Of a DNA stretch of 64,000 nucleotides, positions 43,588-53,532 are shown in pieces; positions within the stretch are counted from its first letter, which is position 1, and each line of letters opens with the position of its first letter. Below the pieces are notes generated by a model. The model saw only the letters and a program-made list of their open reading frames with translations, did not search any database and was not told the origin of the DNA. Location: positions 2,188,501 to 2,252,500 of the forward strand of contig WPIO01000063.1 of NCBI GenBank assembly GCA_009760855.2. Direction: 5' to 3'. A program made the position numbers and the translations under genes. This stretch comes from Cristatella mucedo. Lineage: Eukaryota > Bryozoa > Phylactolaemata > Cristatellidae.

Positions 43588-43715
43588 TGTGCCCAGCGGT
43601 TAAGGTAATCGCATCGACCAAGGTCTGGCCAAGGTCGCGGGCTGGTGGCATATGTGAAGCGTCTGAAAAGGGACACAGTTCTCTTCCGGTGCAATACAAT
43701 TGAATTGTATTTACA
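43588..43715 (+). mobile_element. SINE-B copy
   Basis: The head CCCAGCGGTTAAGGTAATCG, GACCAAGGTCTGGCCAAGGT is followed by GTGAAGCGTCTGAAAAGGGA and a partial hairpin (CAGTTCTCTTCCGGTGCAAT). Confidence 0.75.
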
Positions 43716-43719
43716 TTCT

Positions 43720-44029
43720 ATCTGATTTCCGTGGTTAAGCAACGAGTTGAAAAAGCCTCAAATCCCTTGAAGACCACGACTCTAGCTTCCACTACTATGA
43801 GCTGGCTGCAGCGGCTCAAGGACTAAACTCGTTTCCCACAAACGCAGCGCACGTAACCGTGCCAGTCGCCGACGCGTGGCAAATACCGGCGAAGCAGCTG
43901 GCGCCTCTACCGGCGCAGCTAGCCAACCGTAGCAGAGTGCCCGGCAGCGATTAAGAATGAGCCCGCTACTTTATACCGCAGGGGCGCTTGCAAGCGTGCG
44001 GCGGCAACACTAAGAATGTTAGCTGATTC
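43720..44029. other. no gene recognised
   Basis: CpG-rich (43800-43960). No supported frame. Confidence 0.4.
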
Positions 44030-44165
44030 AACTGCATCATTTATACAGCAGCAGAAGAACACCGACGGCTATCGCCGCCGCTTGCAGTGGACAATGAAGG
44101 ATCGTCCTCTACTCGACTCGAACACACGACCTCGGTCGTGAAAAGATAGCACCTAACCTCCTGCG
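44030..44165 (-). mobile_element. SINE-A copy, diverged
   Basis: In reverse: AGCTGATTCAACTGCATCAT, CGACGGCTATCGCCGCCGCT, TGCAGTGGACAATGAAGGAT, then CGAACACACGACCTCGGTCG and the head remnant GAAAAGATAGCACCTAACCT. Confidence 0.7.
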
Positions 44166-44204
44166 CAAAGAAACATGGAAAGTGTATGTCCTTAAAGCAC
44201 ACAA

Positions 44205-45290
44205 TTAATAAAAATAATACGTTTGTATAGCGCCCTCAGAGACCTTACTAATCTCTTTCTGGACTTTTTACATGTTCTGCAAAGGAAGCACGACTTCAAA
44301 TAGGTAGTGGTAACATTCAAAATGTCAACAAAAACATGGTTAGGGCGACATGCACAGTATCAACATGTAAATGTGGTAAGTGGGAGCATGCATAGCGTCA
44401 GCACGCACGAGCACATAAAGGACGCATTGCGTGCATCCACTAAATGCTGTCCTAAACAGGTCCGTTTTTAGCTTCCTTTTGAACGTCGTCAAGTGGGAGT
44501 GTCGTGCCGCCTGTCGGGAGTGAGTTCTAGGCTTTGGGAGCATACAAACAAAAGGCACAGTCTCCAAAGGGTTTGAGGTTCGTACGTGGTATATCTAAGC
44601 TATTAGATTCAGAAAGCTGGCGCTACGATGCTTAGCCATGTGGGAGTAGATCTGATGGTTAGGCTGGATCCAGAGAATGAAGACGCCTAAAAGTGAGTGA
44701 CAGAACCTTAAAATCAATGTGCTGTTGGATTGGGAGCCAGTGCAGGTCTGCAAAAAGTGGTGTGATTTGGTAACTGCGACGATCATGACACACAAGCCTG
44801 GCTGCAAAGTTTGACACCGACTGTAAGCGCCTGATTGCACAGGCTGGTAGACCAGCAAGGAGTGAGTTGCAGAAGTTGAGACGGGATGTTACAAATGCAT
44901 GGAGTAATTAAGATGTAGTAACACAGTCTTAACAAGCCCGAATTTAATAAATTTTATGTAGGTGAAAATAGGCAGACGTTACTGTGGAGCTCATATGGTC
45001 GTCTAGTGCAAGCTCACATTAGAATAGGACGCCTAGATTTCGTGCAGATGCAGCAGGAGATTTGCTGGCAGAGCCGATTTTGAGCGTTAAGCTTAAATTT
45101 TTTTGGTAACTCTTGGTTTGCCGACTAGTAGTAAGTTGATTTTATCGTCAATCGTTTTGAGAAAGTTTGCTTCCGTTGAAGTGAGGATTTCAGAAGTACA
45201 TTTAGCAAGGGAGTCGAGAGAGTTAGTCGTGCTGGAGGGCTGGGAGAGATCAAAGCCAAGATACTTTCCATTCGATAGTCGCTGCGAGCC
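44205..45290 (-). mobile_element. LINE-A, long diverged copy
   Basis: The tail and hairpin lie at 44210-44270. ORF2 C-terminal text in reverse follows (LVYQPVQSGAYSRCQTLQPG, HFLQTCTGSQSNSTLILRFC in one frame). At about 45093-45290 comes the segment SLAKCTSEILTSTEANFLK with DDKINLLLVGKPRV. There are many frame breaks. Confidence 0.82.
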
Positions 45291-45406
45291 ACGTGTACGC
45301 AGCACTAGCCATAGGGTACAACTTACTTCAAAGCCCAGAGTACGATTTCCGAGCATTTCAATTGGCTGGAGACAGGCCAGCGAGGCTGCGTCGGCCCTAT
45401 CACAAA

Positions 45407-45503
45407 GCATCGAGGTCAGCGCAAAACATGGAGGTCAGCACAAAGCATGGGGGTCAGCACGAAGCTTGGAGGTCAGCACAAAGCATGGAGGTCAGCACAA
45501 AAC
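45407..45503. repeat. 19-bp tandem repeat, about five units
   Basis: Unit CATGGAGGTCAGCACAAAG, with variants such as CATCGAGGTCAGCGCAAAA and CTTGGAGGTCAGCACAAAG. The frame across it is an artefact. Confidence 0.9.
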
Positions 45504-45626
45504 GTGCACGAGCCGCGAGCCTTCCAGGCAGCAAGTTACACAAGTGACTGTGCGTAACTGTGACGTAACTAGGTCCATACCTCGTTTTGTCTCACCCTAC
45601 CCGTAACAGTAACCCGTAACCTAAGT

Positions 45627-45704
45627 GTAACGGTCTCGAAGCAAGTTGTCACACTGTCTACCGATAAACGTCGCGCTACGTCGCGCTTGCTTCGAGACTG
45701 TAAC
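45627..45704. repeat. Inverted repeat, 19-base arms
   Basis: GTAACGGTCTCGAAGCAAG at 45627-45645 pairs with CTTGCTTCGAGACTGTAAC at 45686-45704, 17 of 19 positions. The 40-base loop holds a CGTCGCGCT direct duplication. Confidence 0.75.
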
Positions 45705-45709
45705 GCATC

Positions 45710-46995
45710 AGACTGTACGGCTTATGGATTGTGGTTCTTATGCTGGACCAACTAGTTTAACGACCATCGAGCGTACTTCTGATGGTGTCTGCACAACGAG
45801 TAATGTGACTCTGCTAACTTCAGGTTACGTGCTCCGTAAGTATCTTTTGTTTTCAAAATTATGTGCAATGTAGTAACTAGGCTGTGCTGTCCGCACCACT
45901 AATAGACGCCGATTAACATCCGAACTTGGGGAATGCTCGGGTGGTGACGATGCTAAATGTCATATGTAATGTAATGCCATCTTTTACGATTGCGGAGAGG
46001 ACTGCCTGTCTATTGTGTGAGTTCTGCGCTTCAACGATGACTCCTCTTCGCGTTTTGTCAACTTAGGGACGCTCCTTGTTCTGAGTATCATAATGTCTGA
46101 ATGGCTTTTTCTGCCAGGATTCCACTGACTTCGCAAATCGATGAATGCGATGCTGTCATGTTCGTGCACATACAGTTCGTGCACATACAGAACACGCTAG
46201 GGTAGCTGAATTGGAGTGTCTTAAAAGCGAATGCACTGGACTTCTTGCTCCGATTCTCAGTAGCTTAACCGTTCACTGAGTTTCGAAAATCTTCCAGTGG
46301 GTGTATATTTGGACAGTGGACGCTGCCTCTCGTATTCCACAGGCTGTCTGTCTGACTCGATATAAAAATGGGTTGCAGCAGGCTTCGTGGTCCTGACATG
46401 AAATCAGGCCATAAGCAAAGTACTCGTAGCAGCATGGCTTAGTTGCAAGCAAGGATTTTGATACAGTACCACTGCTTAATTGCTTCGCCGGTTTGATCAA
46501 AACCCTGCTACTATTTCTCTATTCATTACGAAATTCATTTTATACATTTTTTTGCAGCAGAAAGCATGGCAGTCAACTGTACTCAGTCGGAATGTACGGC
46601 TGTTCATTTAGAGATGAGATTGATTGAAAGCTTCCAAGAAATCATCTTAAAAACAAACCAAAACTATTTACGGGAGCACAAATAGTCCGCCAAACTTTAC
46701 GTGAAAATGGCAGTCGGCGGGCTTTTGGAGCAGGTTTCTGGCTATTGATGCCCTCAATTCTGCCTACGAGATAGATTGAATAGTTATTTAATCTCTTATT
46801 CCTCCTTTGTCCGTCGGCTGAATTTTGGGGGCTTCTTGCGCGTTTCAGCTGGGTGCAAACGCAGCCATTGCATTATTGCATTCAACCAATAGTAATATAT
46901 CCACAAACGTTAACCAAGCAATCAGTAGCCGCTCAATGAAGTGACGCTAACTTTTTCAACTCTTCTATACTGTCCATAAATTCGCTAAAGAGCAC
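45710..46995. other. no gene recognised
   Basis: Mostly unique-looking sequence. The minus-strand frames (45984-46184, 46273-46500) lack motifs. Confidence 0.4.
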
Positions 46996-46998
46996 GTT

Positions 46999-47162
46999 GC
47001 TCTGGTTTGGCCCTGGGGTTAAAGTGCTCTCCTTTAACGACCGAGGTCGAGGTGAATGTATTTGATGACCGAGGTCGTGGGCTCGAGCCCTGTGGTCTAT
47101 GTGAAGGAGCACCTGAATAGAGATGACATTTTCTTAGGGCACTATACAAATATAATTGTATG
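46999..47162 (+). mobile_element. SINE-B copy with head duplication
   Basis: The segment GACCGAGGTCG occurs twice (47039 and 47066), so a short part of the tRNA-like head is duplicated. B box region GTGGGCTCGAGCCCTGTG, then GCACCTGAATAGAGATGACA and the hairpin end TTCTTAGGGCACTATACAAA. Confidence 0.75.
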
Positions 47163-47177
47163 TACAAGTATATAATA

Positions 47178-47262
47178 GTTTATACAATATATATATATGT
47201 ATAATATAATTTTTATTAATATTAAATAAATAAATAAATAAATAAATATATATATATACTGG
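47178..47262. repeat. AT-rich simple repeat, (TA)n and (AAAT)n
   Basis: TATATATA, then about six AAAT units, then TATATATA. It directly follows the SINE-B tail and may have grown from it. Confidence 0.9.
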
Positions 47263-47264
47263 TG

Positions 47265-48339
47265 CATACTAGCAGCAGGGCCAGTCTTTACAAAGACGAA
47301 AACCAAAAAACGAAATTTTGCCACCCACAAGAACCTGGTAGGATTCTATGGCTTTCAGCCTTTTAAAGACGAAACAGGTCATCGAGTAGAGAATTATACA
47401 CTTATACTCAGTCTTCTGTGAGCTGACTTTACACACACACGCGCGCACACACATACATACATAAACAGTCAGCGCCCGACTCACAAAAAATTAGAAAAGA
47501 TTAATAAGATTATATTTGCTTACCATAACGTAGAGTATTTTTATTTTCGGCATACAGCAGCTGATAGTTGTAGTACGTTGAGTACTAAGGGAGGAGGGTG
47601 AGGAGCAGATGGACAATGTTGCTGAAGGAGCATCGGCTCCCTCTTCCTCTAAACTCGCGCACCTGGTTGTTTTTTTTTGCGGCGTTATCAAATCTACTGA
47701 CCGCTCGCAGATTTTGAATTTTTTCTTGGATGAATTTTGGTTTTCAATTTTTGCGTGACCATGGCCGAGTATCTCCAAATTTTTGTAAGTTCAACCGTCG
47801 TAAGTCGGGGGGGGGGGCTAACTCTATGTTGTAATCAAGTAATAAGCAGAGAGAGTAATCAAAATATTTCTCGTGCAGCTCGTGGCAAGATAATAACCTG
47901 CTGCCGGTCAGTTTTAAAGTACCGGCACAGCAATCAAAACTGCAAATACTTCGTTATACGACCATTACAGAGCCAAAAGTCTTCAGAAGCTGCAAATTAT
48001 ATTTAGAGCCAATGCCGCAATTAAATCAACGCATAACGTAGTTATAGTCCACACTAATCACACCATGTAACGCAATTTTGCCCTGGGTAGTAAGTTAAAT
48101 TTCCGAATTGATAATGCCTCGCAAGTTTAAAATGGCCATTATTCCTTGCACATTCAGCTTTAGTGATCAGGGCAGCGGTTAACTTGAAACTTGACCCCAT
48201 GTCTGATGAGAAAACTGACAAATACAAGATACAAGTTCCGGCAGTCTCATATAGTCAGAATGACTAACAAGTCAATCGAAATTAACAGAGATTTACTCTG
48301 AAGTCGTACACAAATGACAACTTAAAAGGGTTCAGAAAT
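47265..48339. other. no gene recognised
   Basis: A block at 47785-47815 (AAGTTCAACCGTCGTAAGTC plus a G run) resembles ends of some Tigger-type elements, but no partner end is seen. No coding sequence recognised. Confidence 0.4.
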
Positions 48340-49430
48340 GAGTAAGTGTTCTAAATGTGCGGCTTTACCGTTAATCACTTTCTCGAAGAAGTCTCCAAAC
48401 ATAGTCTCCATCATGTTTTAGTTATGCTGCCCTTGATAGCGACGTTTACAGTCCAGAATAATCTTGTGAAAGCGCACACACATTTTGCTCCTCTGTGTGT
48501 ACGTTCCCGTTTATTCCTTGAATTTCTTAAAATTGCCACAAAGGATATGGACGTCGAGGGACCTTCTGCATACCATTTTTCGGCAGAGCGATTTATGAAA
48601 AGCAGATTTATGAACAAGCGATTTATGAACAAGCTGTCTATAGTTTTCAGCCTTGCGAATCAAAGCCCAGTGAATCGGTGCAATGAAATCGTTCCAAGCC
48701 GCTTATACCGTTCTGCTCAATTTATAAAGGTGAATTCGTCGTACTTCCATGTCTCCTTGATCAGTGGTCCAACGAAGATGCTAGTTTTGACCTTTGCCTC
48801 CGACATCTGCAGTAATGCATCTTGGAAGTACTGGAAAACTGCTGACTCGTTGTGTAGAGCCATGGAACATTGCCTGGTGAGTTGTGGAACTTGATGCTAG
48901 CTAGCTCGACGTACACAGGTGGCATCGCTACCTTTTGAAGGTCTGCCAGCGGATTCCACTCGATGTCGGTCTCCTCTACACTAAAACTCGGCGATTCACT
49001 GCTGAACGGCGAGTGCCTTCTTGCGTTAGTGTGCCCTGGTATCTCGTTCGGCTGTCCAATACTCGATGACGACACGGAACCTTCGTGAAACGGCCTTAAA
49101 AGGCACATTTAGGAATGACACCCATTTGAAAGTCTCCAATCACCTCCTAGCAATAGTCGTCATACTACAAGGCAACCAGCATCATCCCGATACCGGTGCC
49201 CTCTTTGAGGTGCACATTTTAACCCACAGGGAGAGACGGATACTTGTTCCAGTTATGAAGCAGTACGGCTTCCATGGTCTCGGATGAAGCGTCTGTAAAG
49301 AATAGGCGCCATTCAATCGGGTGACCGGTTATTACTTTAACCTCGAATAGACCAATCATGTTGTTGGAGAAGCGCTATCCATCTTGTCTGCATCTTCGAA
49401 ATTGGAATCTGAATCTGCAATATTTCCCTG
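48340..49430 (-). pseudogene. Relic of a repeat-associated protein of unknown function
   Basis: Minus-strand segments in several frames line up in order. They are TGHPIEWRLFFTDASSETME and AVLLHNWNKYPSLPVG near 49330-49220, EVIGDFQMG near 49150, NPLADLQKVAMPPVYVELAS near 48930, then FQYFQDALLQMSEAKVKTSI with FVGPLIKETWKYDEF near 48830-48730, and METMFGDFFEKVINGKAAHL near 48400. I recall this order (WRLF.DSS, HNGN.YPS, VIGDF, PPLHI.L, FVGPQI) from a multicopy protein found in many invertebrate genomes and probably mobile-element derived. I do not know its function. Stops and shifts make this copy dead. Confidence 0.55.
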
Positions 49431-49435
49431 GCTGT

Positions 49436-50005
49436 CTAATAATATTAATAATAATAATGCACTTGATAAAGCGCCCTCAAAGAACTAAATCTCTCTCTAG
49501 GCGCTTTACATTTGCTGCAAAGGGAAATGCAATTGAATGGTGAGTAATATCATGCTTGATAAGCAATCAAAGGAATAACATAGTTAGGGGTGACATGCAC
49601 AGGGTCAGCATGCAAATGTGGTTATGTTAAATGTTAAGTAGCTGAAAGTTGGCAGACTTGACTTTGAAGGCAAAGTGGTCGCCAAACGAAAGGTCACTTT
49701 GGAACATGACACATAGATTTCAGGCAGATTCAACAGGAGATATGCTGTCAGAGCTGATTTTGAGCGTTAGCCTTTCCAATATCTGAATCACACTTGGTTT
49801 GCCCATAACTAGTAAGTTATTTTTATCATTATTTAATAAAAGAAAAATTTGCTGCCATCCATGTGCGGATGCCATCATTACATGCAGCAAGGAAGTTGAG
49901 AGAATTCGATGTGCTCGAAGGGTAGGAGGGATCAAAGCAAAAGTACAACTGCGTGTCATCCACATAGAAGTGAAAGCCTAGATTGTGCTCTGCAATTTTT
50001 AAATC
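49436..50005 (-). mobile_element. LINE-A, internally deleted copy
   Basis: A well-kept tail, hairpin and 3' UTR (49436-49625) are joined directly to the segment upstream of the C-terminal domain (49626-50005; frame 49720-49965 with DDxNNLLVMGKPSVIQILER and ISPVESA). About 400 bases of ORF2 are missing at the joint. It inserted next to the 48.3-49.4 kb relic. Confidence 0.85.
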
Positions 50006-50045
50006 AGCAAGAGGGCTACAAAAATGCTAACAATTTGTGGGCTGG

Positions 50046-50096
50046 ACTCATCCACTCTAGTTGATCTAACTGCTAGATCAACTAGAGTGGACGAGT
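50046..50096. repeat. Long hairpin, 23-base arms, 5-base loop
   Basis: Left arm ACTCATCCACTCTAGTTGAT plus CTA (50046-50068). Right arm TAGATCAACTAGAGTGGACG plus AGT (50074-50096). They pair at 22 of 23 positions around ACTGC. No coding or tRNA feature explains it. Confidence 0.9.
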
Positions 50097-50099
50097 CTA

Positions 50100-50735
50100 T
50101 TTACAAAATTCTAGCAGAAATATATAGGAAATATTTTCTAGCTGTTCGCTAGATAAACGTTGATAAGACGATAGTCCAACTATTTGGTTAATTTTGTGGA
50201 TCCCTGAGTGGATACTAGCACTCCTTTTCGTCTTTATGCAAAACATTTGTGCTTGTCCGATTAGATATATAAAATTGGTAAAGGCAAATAGCTCATTCGT
50301 GATAGGATGCTGCAGCATTGTTATACTGCTGCCAGAATGCTTCGGATTTTCTAAGAACTTTCGAAGCCGCCCGTCTGACTTTCCTCCGTTCTGCATGCTG
50401 CAGGATGACAGATGATCTAAACAAATACTGAAACTCATTTTATCTTAACCCGCGGACACTGCGGACCACATCACGCTCACGTCCACGTAACAGTTACTAG
50501 CTCACCTGTCGATGATTTTTAAAGAAAACATCCGCCCCTTTTGTACAATGCTCTTGCTAAGCTACAACCGTGTCCGTCCGATGCGTAGCTGGTCTTTGCT
50601 CTGGTGCAGCAGGGCTCTCGGAAGTGATCGAGATAAGAGGAGGCTGAGCGATTAGCTAATCCGACTGCTCCCAGCTCCCAGGTGCTTGAAAACTTGCAGG
50701 TGTCTCGGCGGTCGACTCGCTGATGCGTCGAGTGA
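50100..50735. other. no gene recognised
   Basis: A 113-codon minus-strand frame (50097-50438) starts in the hairpin region and has no known motif. Confidence 0.4.
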
Positions 50736-50740
50736 AATAA

Positions 50741-50917
50741 AATAAATAAATACTAGATGATTTAACAGCCTCTTTTTGTATAGCGACAGAAGAGCCTTTA
50801 CGGCTATCACCACCGCTTGCAGTGGCGATAAAGGATCGCCCACCACAGGATCCGAACCCACGACCTCGGCCCGAGGTCGTGAAAAGCAACCGTCTTACCC
50901 AGTGATCCATTACGGTT
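50741..50917 (-). mobile_element. SINE-A copy, near full length
   Basis: In reverse: AATAAATAAATACTAG, ATGATTTAACAGCCTCTTTT, GTATAGCGACAGAAGAGCCT, CGGCTATCACCACCGCTTGC, AGTGGCGATAAAGGATCGCC, ATCCGAACCCACGACCTCGG and the A box side CAACCGTCTTACCCAGTGAT. Confidence 0.88.
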
Positions 50918-51017
50918 CACCGTGTGCTTGTGAGGCACAAGCGTCCGCTCTAGAGAGCGCTCCTTTCATGCACTGCAGCTTTCAATGCAACCTGCCTGCG
51001 GGTAGTCCTGACTAGTC

Positions 51018-51218
51018 ATTCCACGAATTCCACTAACCACATTTGCATGCTGACCCAGTGCATGTAACCCCTAACCATGTTATTCATTTTGTTTGTTTTT
51101 CAAGCATGATTTTACTTACTATTCTATTGCGTATCACTTTGCAGCAAATGTAAAGCGCCTAGAAAGAGATTAAGTTCTCTGAGGGCGCTTTATCAAGTGC
51201 AATATTATTATTATTATT
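51018..51218 (+). mobile_element. LINE-A 3' end, young
   Basis: Part of the 3' UTR (CCACTAACCACATTTGCATG), an intact hairpin (AAAGCGCCTAGAAAGAGATT ... GAGGGCGCTTT) and (TTA)n. It is strongly 5' truncated. Confidence 0.88.
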
Positions 51219-51219
51219 A

Positions 51220-51547
51220 ATGGGCGAACAAAATGAGCCCACGCCTGCGACTCATAAGCTTCGCTAGAATCGAATGACACCATTGCTTTAGCGCCAAGAA
51301 AAGGTGGAGCTCTACCCACCGGCTGGTGATTGCTAGTGTTTCGAAACTGTCCAATTTGTAACAAACGGTACATACGAGTGCACGTTACGATGGCCGCACA
51401 GACCTTGTTACTGTTCGTCGTGTGTAATGAGCGATAATCCGTTATAATAATGAGCCCATCTGAAAAAATGATGTAAAAATATCCGAGAGCTAGCGACAGT
51501 AAGCGGATGCACGATTTGTATGTGGAGGGCAAGACTCACAAGACTTA
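51220..51547. other. no gene recognised
   Basis: Flank of the Tigger element. Short frames without motifs. Confidence 0.4.
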
Positions 51548-52028
51548 CAGCGATGCCTTGACTTATGAGCGTCCAAACGAACGAGTTTTACGAGCTACGA
51601 ACTGTGACTCGGACGATTGCTTGCGTCGAGTTGAGAGTTAAATTCGGGCTACGAGCCATCTTCAGAGACCCCACCGCTGGTTGGCGCAGCGAACGCCGCA
51701 GCGAACTCGCCGAAACACGCCGGATCCACACTGAATCGGCCCGCTCGCTCACTAGCGGATAGCTTGCAGCGGAAGCAGAAATATGGTGTTCGCATTTGTG
51801 CTTGCAGTCGCTTTTTATTGCTTCGTTTTTCAGCCACGGATCCGAAGGAGGTGAGTTCGAAGGACACTACTGAGAAGGCGTGGATGATGTGCAGTGAATT
51901 AAAGGAACAAATTACCGAAAAACATGACCAAGGCGTGGAGTCGGTTATGTGGAGGGAAAACACGACAGCGTGGGCTGCCAGGCAGCTCTTTGTGGACTGT
52001 GTGAATTCGGTCTTTGGTCCTGACTATA

Positions 52029-52070
<42 letters not shown>

Positions 52071-53205
52071 CCAGGAAAATAACCGACCTGCCCAAGCACC
52101 TGTCGTCCTGGAGAGTGCTGCCGCTCGCCCACCTAACATCGCAGCTGACATCCTCGAAGAGTTTGAGTTTATAAAGGTTCCATACCGGTACATCCAAAAT
52201 CCTACGGCCCATAGATCAGCAGGCGATTTCTAAATTATTCAAGAAGTCCTTCGACAATCATCTATTCCGCCGCTGCTTTGAGGTGACCGAGAGCACAAAC
52301 CTCACCCTTTGAGAGTTCTGGAAGGACCGCCATACCTCAGAATTATCTATAACGCAGGGTGTTGCAAAAAGGACCTCGACCTCGGCGTGGAAGAAGCTGC
52401 GGCCTGACGGTGCTTCTGAAACGGATTTTGAAGGCTCAACTCCAAAGTGGCAGTGGTGGAGGAGACTGTAGCCGTCGGCAAATCTATTGCAAGCCTGGAA
52501 ATAGACGAGGTAGACATCAACGTGCTCACTGAGTCTTCTCACTCCGAGGAGCTGACAACGGAGGAGCTATAGAAGCTACAGATGCAACGAGCGGCACACG
52601 GTGGTTTTGCAGGAAATGTGCGACTCGGAGGAGGTTATCTGTGCAAGTGAGATACAGGAAATGCTGTGAATGTGGGATAAACTTTCGAGTTGTATTAAAG
52701 AGAAAAAAAGTTACAACACGGTGCAGCGGAGCTATTTAATGCCACTCGGCTAAGTCAATTCAGAAACATTCTGAAAGGGGGATAAAACAGACCTAATTAG
52801 ATAGGTTTTCACCGAAAACCCCTTCAGGTGAAAGTGAGGAAAGCGTGGCAAAAAGAGAAAAAGTCAGCGATAAAGATTCAGTAATTTATTACAGCCTTTC
52901 TCCTCCAACTCCGTCAGCATCTTTAAGTCGTCCGATCGCCAAGTTAATGCTGTACATTATACACTTGATAAAATCAGTTTGTTGCAATACATTATATTGT
53001 ATTGCGTTTTCATGCAATATTAGTTATTTATAAGTACATTTTTTAATTTAAACACACGTGACAAAAATCTTGTTTTTTTTGGGGGTTCGGATAGGTTTAG
53101 TTGCATCTCGATTCATTTTTATGGGAAAATAGCTTTGAAATTTGAGTAAGTTGAGTACGAGCTCCGTCACGGAACGAATTAAATTCGCAAGTCAAGGTAC
53201 CGCTG
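51548..53205 (+). mobile_element. Tigger/pogo DNA transposon, decayed, both ends present
   Basis: The left end TA/CAGCGATGCCTTGACTTATG (51546-51567) and right end (reverse complement of CAAGTCAAGGTACCGCTG/TA, 53188-53207) form inverted repeats matching at 16 of 20 positions. Both are flanked by TA, as expected for this superfamily. Inside on the plus strand are SELKEQITEKHDQGV (about 51891-51935, N-terminal region). Next come DQQAISKLFKKSFDNHLFRR then CFEVTESTNLTL (52214-52310), WKKLRPDGASETDFEGS (about 52390-52440) and SHSEELTTEEL (about 52540-52570). These are DDE-domain and C-terminal blocks of Tigger transposases. At 1.66 kb it is shorter than an autonomous element, with stops and a missing centre. 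Confidence 0.8.
52029..52068. repeat. (TA)n microsatellite inside Tigger
   Basis: About 20 TA units within the transposase-derived region, so it arose or expanded after insertion. Confidence 0.95.
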
Positions 53206-53375
53206 TAATGAGAAATATAAATTACGATGCTTATTCGATACTTACTCGTCGGCCGCTCGCCGACTGCAAGTAAGACGTTTACGTTTTTTCGTTGGTGACG
53301 GTCGCAGCAGGTCATATTTGGCCCGATATCAAGGGGTTGCCCATGCGGCTGCCACCCCTATGGCGCCCAGGAGGT

Positions 53376-53517
53376 GCTGGTGCTGGCTCTTGACGACCGA
53401 GGTCGTGGATTCGAAACCTGCAGTTGGACGATACTTTATTGACCAACTGCAAGCGGTGATGATAGCCGACAGGGCTCATCTGCCACTATACAAATGAGGC
53501 TGTTAAATCAGCGAGGA
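53376..53517 (+). mobile_element. SINE-A copy, CAACTGCA subtype
   Basis: GACCGAGGTCGTGGATTCGA (B box), GCAGTTGGACGATACTTTAT, ACTATACAAATGAGGCTGTT and AAATCAGCGAGG. It shares its body subtype with 28019-28165. It directly precedes a LINE-A copy. Confidence 0.8.
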
Positions 53518-53532
53518 TCTGCTTTATGGGGC

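Noticed and set aside
47737-48006. Second Tigger end (CGTCGTAAGTCGG followed by a G run)
   Set aside because: A single end-like block without an inverted partner or transposase fragments nearby is not enough.
48355-48894. 179-residue plus-strand open frame
   Set aside because: The opposite strand carries the ordered blocks of the repeat-associated protein relic. The plus-strand frame is its antisense shadow.
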